Shown: positions 7,196 to 10,616 of the stretch, piece after piece | Layout of the letters: every line of letters begins with the position of its first letter | How positions within the stretch are numbered: the stretch's first letter is position 1 | Assembly (NCBI GenBank): GCA_020722245.1 | Contig: DYLE01000066.1 | Location: 1-10,616 of the forward strand | Length of the DNA stretch: 10,616 nt | Origin: Desulfonema limicola | GTDB taxonomy: Bacteria > Desulfobacterota > Desulfobacteria > Desulfobacterales > Desulfosalsimonadaceae | Reading direction: 5' to 3' | Made by a program: the position numbers and the translations under genes | The notes under the pieces: model-generated | Database searches by the model: none | What the model was told of the DNA's origin: nothing | The model's input: only the letters and a program-made list of their open reading frames with translations

Positions 7196-7302
7196 ATATT
7201 ATATAAAACCAATAAGTTAATTTCTATAAAGATGCCGCAAAGGGGGGTCAATCGCTTTTTATGGTTTAATCATTATGCGATTTAACCTTTAACAAATTTT
7301 TC

Positions 7303-7310
7303 AAGGAGGA
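7303..7310 (+). promoter_or_regulatory. Strong ribosome binding site of the acyl-CoA ligase gene
   Basis: AAGGAGGA lies 4 nt before the ATG at 7315, a near-consensus site that fixes this start. The AT-rich leader (about 7191-7300) presumably holds the promoter, but I could not pick a hexamer pair with acceptable spacing. Confidence 0.8.
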
Positions 7311-7314
7311 CCGC

Positions 7315-8982
7315 ATGAGCAGCAAACCGATCATGGGCTTTCCGGCCACATCCCAGGACGATTACCAGTTAAACGTCATCAACATCCTTCGGCACGCGGC
7401 CAGAACCTTCGGCAGGCAGGAGGTGGTTTCCATTCGGCTGGACGGCAGCCGGCTTCGCTTCACCTATAAAGACACCTACGCCCGGGTCAAGCGCCTGGCC
7501 AACGCCCTGACCGGCATCGGCGCCCAGGTCGGCGACCGGATCGGGGTCATCGACTGGAACACCCACCGGCATCTGGAGTGTTATTTCGGCATTCCAGGCA
7601 TCGGCGCGGTGCTGCTGCTGATCAATATCCGTCTGTCCCCGCCGGACCTCTCCTATGTGATCAACCATGCCGAGGCGAAATATATCATCGTGGATGAGAC
7701 CTTAATCCCCATTGCAGAGGGGATCGCCAACCAGTGCAAATCCATCAAGGGGTATATCATCATCACCGACCGGCCGCTTTCCGAGATCAAGACCTCGCTG
7801 TCGCCGGTGTACAGCTATGAAACCCTCTTGAAGGAGGCAAACCCGGAGATTCGCTGGCCTGTTCTGGATGAACGCTCGGCCTACGGCGCCTGCTACACCA
7901 CCGGCACCACCGGACGGCCCAAGGGGGTTTACTACTCCCATCGCAATGTGTATCTCCATGCCATGACCATCGGAAACAACGCCGAGATGACCAGCAGGGA
8001 CTGTTTTTATCAGCTTGTCCCCATGTTCCACGCCATGGGATGGGGAATGCCCCACGCCGCTTTTCTGATCGGCGCAAAATACGTCCTTCCGGGGATGTAT
8101 AACATCGCCGATCTGGGAAGCCTGGCCGAGCCCCTGGTCAGCGAGGGGGTCACGGCCACGGCCGGGGCTCCGGCCCTGTTCATGCCCATGCTGGAATACC
8201 TGCGCAAGCTCGACAAAAAGCCAAACCTGTCCGGCGCCCGGTTTCTTTCCGGGGCCTCCGAACCCTCCCTGGCGATGATGAAGGGGTTTTACGAGACGAC
8301 CCGAGCGGAGATCGTTCATGCCTACGGCGCCACCGAAACCACCCCGCTGGTGACCATCAACCGCTTAAAACCCTGGCTGGAAAAGGAGCTCACCGAGGAG
8401 CAGAAATGGGACCTTAAACGAAAACAGGGGTATCCGGTGGTGGGCCTGGATGTAAAGATCGTGGATCATGAAGGCAAGGAGCTTCCCCATGACGGCAAAA
8501 CCCCCGGCGAGATCCTGATTCGAGGGCCGTGGATCACCGGCAGCTACTACAACGCGCCCGGGTCTGAATCCAATTTCACGGAGGACGGCTACTGGAAGAG
8601 CGGGGACGCGGGCACCATGGATGAGGAGGGGGACATCAAGATCACCGACCGGGTCAAGGACCTGATCAAAAGCGGCGGGGAGTGGATCTCCTCGGTGGAT
8701 ATGGAAAACGAGATCATGGCGCATCCCGGGGTGCTTGAGGCCGCGGTGACCGGCGTGGCGCATCCCAAATGGGAGGAGCGGCCCGTCGCCCTGGTGGTGC
8801 CCAGGCCCGAGGCCAGGGATACAATCACCAAGGCCGACATCATCAACCACCTTGCGGCGAAGTTCGCCAAATGGCAGCTTCCCGAGGAGGTGGTGTTCAT
8901 CGACGCCATTCCCAAGACCAGCGTGGGCAAATTCGACAAAAAGGTGATCCGGGAGCGCTACAAGGATATTTATAAAAAATAG
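7315..8982 (+). CDS. AMP-forming acyl-CoA synthetase (medium/long-chain fatty acid–CoA ligase type)
   Basis: This 555-residue member of the ANL adenylating superfamily activates a carboxylic acid with ATP to the acyl-AMP and transfers it to CoA in the cytoplasm. Core motifs in order: the phosphate-binding loop TTGTTGRPKG (195-204), the VPMFHAMGWG block (235-244), YGATET (337-342), the ribose-binding aspartate D431 in SGDAG, and the hinge region DRVKDLIKSGGEWISS (445-460). The catalytic lysine of the C-terminal domain is K539 in KTSVGKFDKK. The GGEWISSVDMEN wording and the length fit the AlkK-like medium/long-chain fatty acyl-CoA ligases better than acetyl-CoA synthetase, which is about 650 residues. 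The substrate is not provable from sequence alone. The gene stands alone between two intergenic gaps. A role in beta-oxidation, or in activating an acid made by the upstream glycyl radical enzyme, is speculation. Confidence 0.92.
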   Translation: MSSKPIMGFPATSQDDYQLNVINILRHAARTFGRQEVVSIRLDGSRLRFTYKDTYARVKRLANALTGIGAQVGDRIGVIDWNTHRHLECYFGIPGIGAVLLLINIRLSPPDLSYVINHAEAKYIIVDETLIPIAEGIANQCKSIKGYIIITDRPLSEIKTSLSPVYSYETLLKEANPEIRWPVLDERSAYGACYTTGTTGRPKGVYYSHRNVYLHAMTIGNNAEMTSRDCFYQLVPMFHAMGWGMPHAAFLIGAKYVLPGMYNIADLGSLAEPLVSEGVTATAGAPALFMPMLEYLRKLDKKPNLSGARFLSGASEPSLAMMKGFYETTRAEIVHAYGATETTPLVTINRLKPWLEKELTEEQKWDLKRKQGYPVVGLDVKIVDHEGKELPHDGKTPGEILIRGPWITGSYYNAPGSESNFTEDGYWKSGDAGTMDEEGDIKITDRVKDLIKSGGEWISSVDMENEIMAHPGVLEAAVTGVAHPKWEERPVALVVPRPEARDTITKADIINHLAAKFAKWQLPEEVVFIDAIPKTSVGKFDKKVIRERYKDIYKK

Positions 8983-9001
8983 CCGAGATTGATTTTCGGC
9001 T
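8981..9001 (+). terminator. Small hairpin overlapping the acyl-CoA ligase stop codon
   Basis: AGCCGA (8981-8986) pairs with TCGGCT (8996-9001) across a 9-nt loop, starting within the TAG stop at 8980-8982. The stem is only 6 bp and no T-run follows, so it is at best a weak terminator or 3'-end stabiliser. Confidence 0.25.
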
Positions 9002-9101
9002 TGTCACAGCTGATGCAAAGATTAAGAACACGGCGCCCGGAATTTTTCCCCGAAACTCCAGAAATCCTTATCCGGGCCCGGTCTGATAAAAAGGCACAAA
9101 A

Positions 9102-10616
9102 ATGAAAACATTTTCCAATGATGTAATCCTGAATCATCGGACCTACAGCCGCCGGGAGTTTTTAGCCTTATCCGCTTTGGCCTCGGCCGGTTTTCTGGCC
9201 GGCTGCGCGGTCAACCCGGTTACCGGCGAAAGGCAGTTCATGCTGGTCTCCGAATCCTGGGAAATCGAGGTGGATCAGCAGAACTCCCCCCACCAGTTTT
9301 CCACCGACTATGGCAAACTTCAGGATGAGGCTTTAAACGACTACCTGCAGGAGGTCGGCAAGGCCATGGCCCCCCACACCCACCGCCCTCACATGCCCTA
9401 CTCTTTTCGAGGGGTCAACGCCACCTATATCAACGCCTATGCCTTTCCCGGAGGAAGCATCGCCGCCACCCGGGGTATCCTGCTCTCCCTGGAAAGCGAA
9501 GCCGAGCTTTCCTCCCTGCTGGGCCACGAGATGGGCCATGTCAATGCCCGGCACACCGCTCAGCAGATGTCCAAAGGGATGCTGACCCAGGCGGTTGTGG
9601 GGGGGATTTCAAGCTATGCCGGAACCAAGGGAGCGATTTACGAACAGGTCGCCTCCCAGCTCGGCCAGATTGGGGCCGGCGCGCTTCTTGCCTCCTACAG
9701 TCGGGATAATGAGCGCCAAGCCGACTTTTTGGGCCTCACCTATATGACCCGAACCGGCTATGGGACAGAGGGCTTCGTGCAGCTTATGGCCATGTTAAAC
9801 AGCCTTCACAAGGGAAACGCCGGCGCGGTGTCTCTTCTGTTCGCCACCCATCCCATGAGCCAGGAGCGCTATGACACCGCCGTCAGCCTGACCCATAGCG
9901 AATTTTCAAGGTATGCCTCCCAGCCCCTGCAGCGGGAGCGCTACATGGACCATACCGCAGGGCTTCGCCGGCTGAAGCCTGCCATCGAGAGATTCCAAAA
10001 AGCCGAAGAATCCATGGGAAAAGGGGATTATCATCAGGCTGAGGCCGCTTTTGAAGAGGGATTAAAGCTTGCCCCGGCCGATTACGCCGGGCTTGTCATG
10101 ATGGCCAGGTGTCAGATGGTAATGGAAAAATATGATGAGGCGCTGCGGTTTGCTCAAAAAGCCAAGCAGGTGTATCCCCAGGAGCCCCAGGCAAACCACA
10201 TCAGCGGACTTGCTGAAATCAAATTGAAAAAATTTGATGAGGCGGTGGTGGATTTCAACGCCTACGAAACAAAGCTTCCCGGCAATCCAAACACCATTTT
10301 TTACCGGGGGTATGCCTACGAAGGCCTGGCCGACCGTCAGAAAGCAGCCGATGACTACTATCGTTATCTCCAGCAGGTCACCGAAGGCGAACTGGCCCAG
10401 TACGCCTACCAGAAATACGCCGCATCCGTCGATCAGGGCGACCCGAGCGGGCAGTCGGCCCTCTGGGAGATCCGCGCCATCCAGAAGGACCGCAAGGATT
10501 ACGAGGGAGCGCTCTCCACCCTGCAGAAGCTCCAGGATTCCGGCAAGTCCGTCGCGGCCGTTTCCGTCGAGGCCGCCTACCGCATGGCGGAGATCTATCA
10601 GTCGATGAGCCGCCCC
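9102..10616 (+). CDS. BepA/YfgC-like M48 metalloprotease, Tat lipoprotein with TPR tail, 3'-truncated by window
   Basis: The open frame from the ATG at 9102 runs without a stop through the last base (505 codons), so the gene is partial. Its N-terminus has a twin-arginine motif SRREFL (16-21), a hydrophobic stretch and a lipobox LAGC with Cys35. This predicts a folded lipoprotein exported by Tat and anchored in the periplasm. The zinc site is HEMGH (142-146), with the third ligand E204 in DNERQADFLG and the FATHPMSQER block (247-256). TPR-like helical repeats follow from about 303. BepA-type proteases cut or help assemble outer-membrane beta-barrel proteins such as LptD. Family members often end soon after a 'GE.AQYAYQ' helix, present here at 429-437. 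The frame instead continues at least 68 residues with higher GC and different codon choice. AAGG (9091-9094) lies 7 nt before the start. It is a second M48 protease, not closely similar to the one at 2675. Confidence 0.88.
   Translation, partial: MKTFSNDVILNHRTYSRREFLALSALASAGFLAGCAVNPVTGERQFMLVSESWEIEVDQQNSPHQFSTDYGKLQDEALNDYLQEVGKAMAPHTHRPHMPYSFRGVNATYINAYAFPGGSIAATRGILLSLESEAELSSLLGHEMGHVNARHTAQQMSKGMLTQAVVGGISSYAGTKGAIYEQVASQLGQIGAGALLASYSRDNERQADFLGLTYMTRTGYGTEGFVQLMAMLNSLHKGNAGAVSLLFATHPMSQERYDTAVSLTHSEFSRYASQPLQRERYMDHTAGLRRLKPAIERFQKAEESMGKGDYHQAEAAFEEGLKLAPADYAGLVMMARCQMVMEKYDEALRFAQKAKQVYPQEPQANHISGLAEIKLKKFDEAVVDFNAYETKLPGNPNTIFYRGYAYEGLADRQKAADDYYRYLQQVTEGELAQYAYQKYAASVDQGDPSGQSALWEIRAIQKDRKDYEGALSTLQKLQDSGKSVAAVSVEAAYRMAEIYQSMSRP

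Noticed and set aside
9001..9028. TTGTCA with TAAGAA 16 nt on, as a promoter for the BepA-like gene
   Set aside because: The -10 match is poor, and a promoter here cannot be distinguished from chance.
10234..10608. A 124-codon plus-strand frame near the right edge
   Set aside because: It is an alternative frame of the M48 lipoprotease, rich in Ser/Arg/Pro, with no family motif. The true frame is open from 9102 to the end.

Overview
The window looks like chromosomal sequence from a moderately GC-rich, strictly anaerobic Gram-negative bacterium, most likely a Desulfobacterota (deltaproteobacterial sulfate-reducer type) lineage. This is inferred from a glycyl radical enzyme, an AMP-forming acyl-CoA ligase, a Tat-exported M48 lipoprotease with a TPR tail, and a lemA–M48 pair lying together. 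No marker gene fixes the taxon.

Layout. (1) Positions 1-280, minus strand: the N-terminal part of a FAD-dependent, CoA-disulfide-reductase-like oxidoreductase whose frame is interrupted by an in-frame TGA near the window edge. (2) Positions 533-4570, plus strand: a tightly spaced, probably co-transcribed set made of a two-domain CDP-alcohol phosphatidyltransferase of phosphatidylserine synthase type, lemA, and a large HtpX-like membrane protease with a C-terminal extension of about 300 residues. All three are membrane or envelope proteins, so the set plausibly serves phospholipid synthesis and membrane-protein quality control. (3) Positions 4701-7067: a glycyl radical enzyme of unknown substrate with its own good sigma70-type promoter. 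No activating enzyme is visible nearby. (4) Positions 7068-7314: a spacer holding a MITE/REP-like imperfect inverted repeat built of 9-nt units. (5) Positions 7315-8982: an AMP-forming medium/long-chain acyl-CoA ligase. (6) Positions 9102 to the window end: a second M48 protease, an apparent Tat lipoprotein of the BepA/YfgC type with TPR-like repeats, which runs off the edge.

Most genes are recognisable members of known families. The parts that deserve a second look are the degenerate first domain and the motif insertion in the phosphatidylserine synthase, the glycyl radical enzyme with a non-standard radical loop and no activase, the interrupted oxidoreductase, the 9-nt-periodic inverted repeat, and an apparent change of character in the last ~190 bp of the BepA-like gene. 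I saw no CRISPR array, tRNA, rRNA, transposase or phage gene, and no convincing wholly new system.
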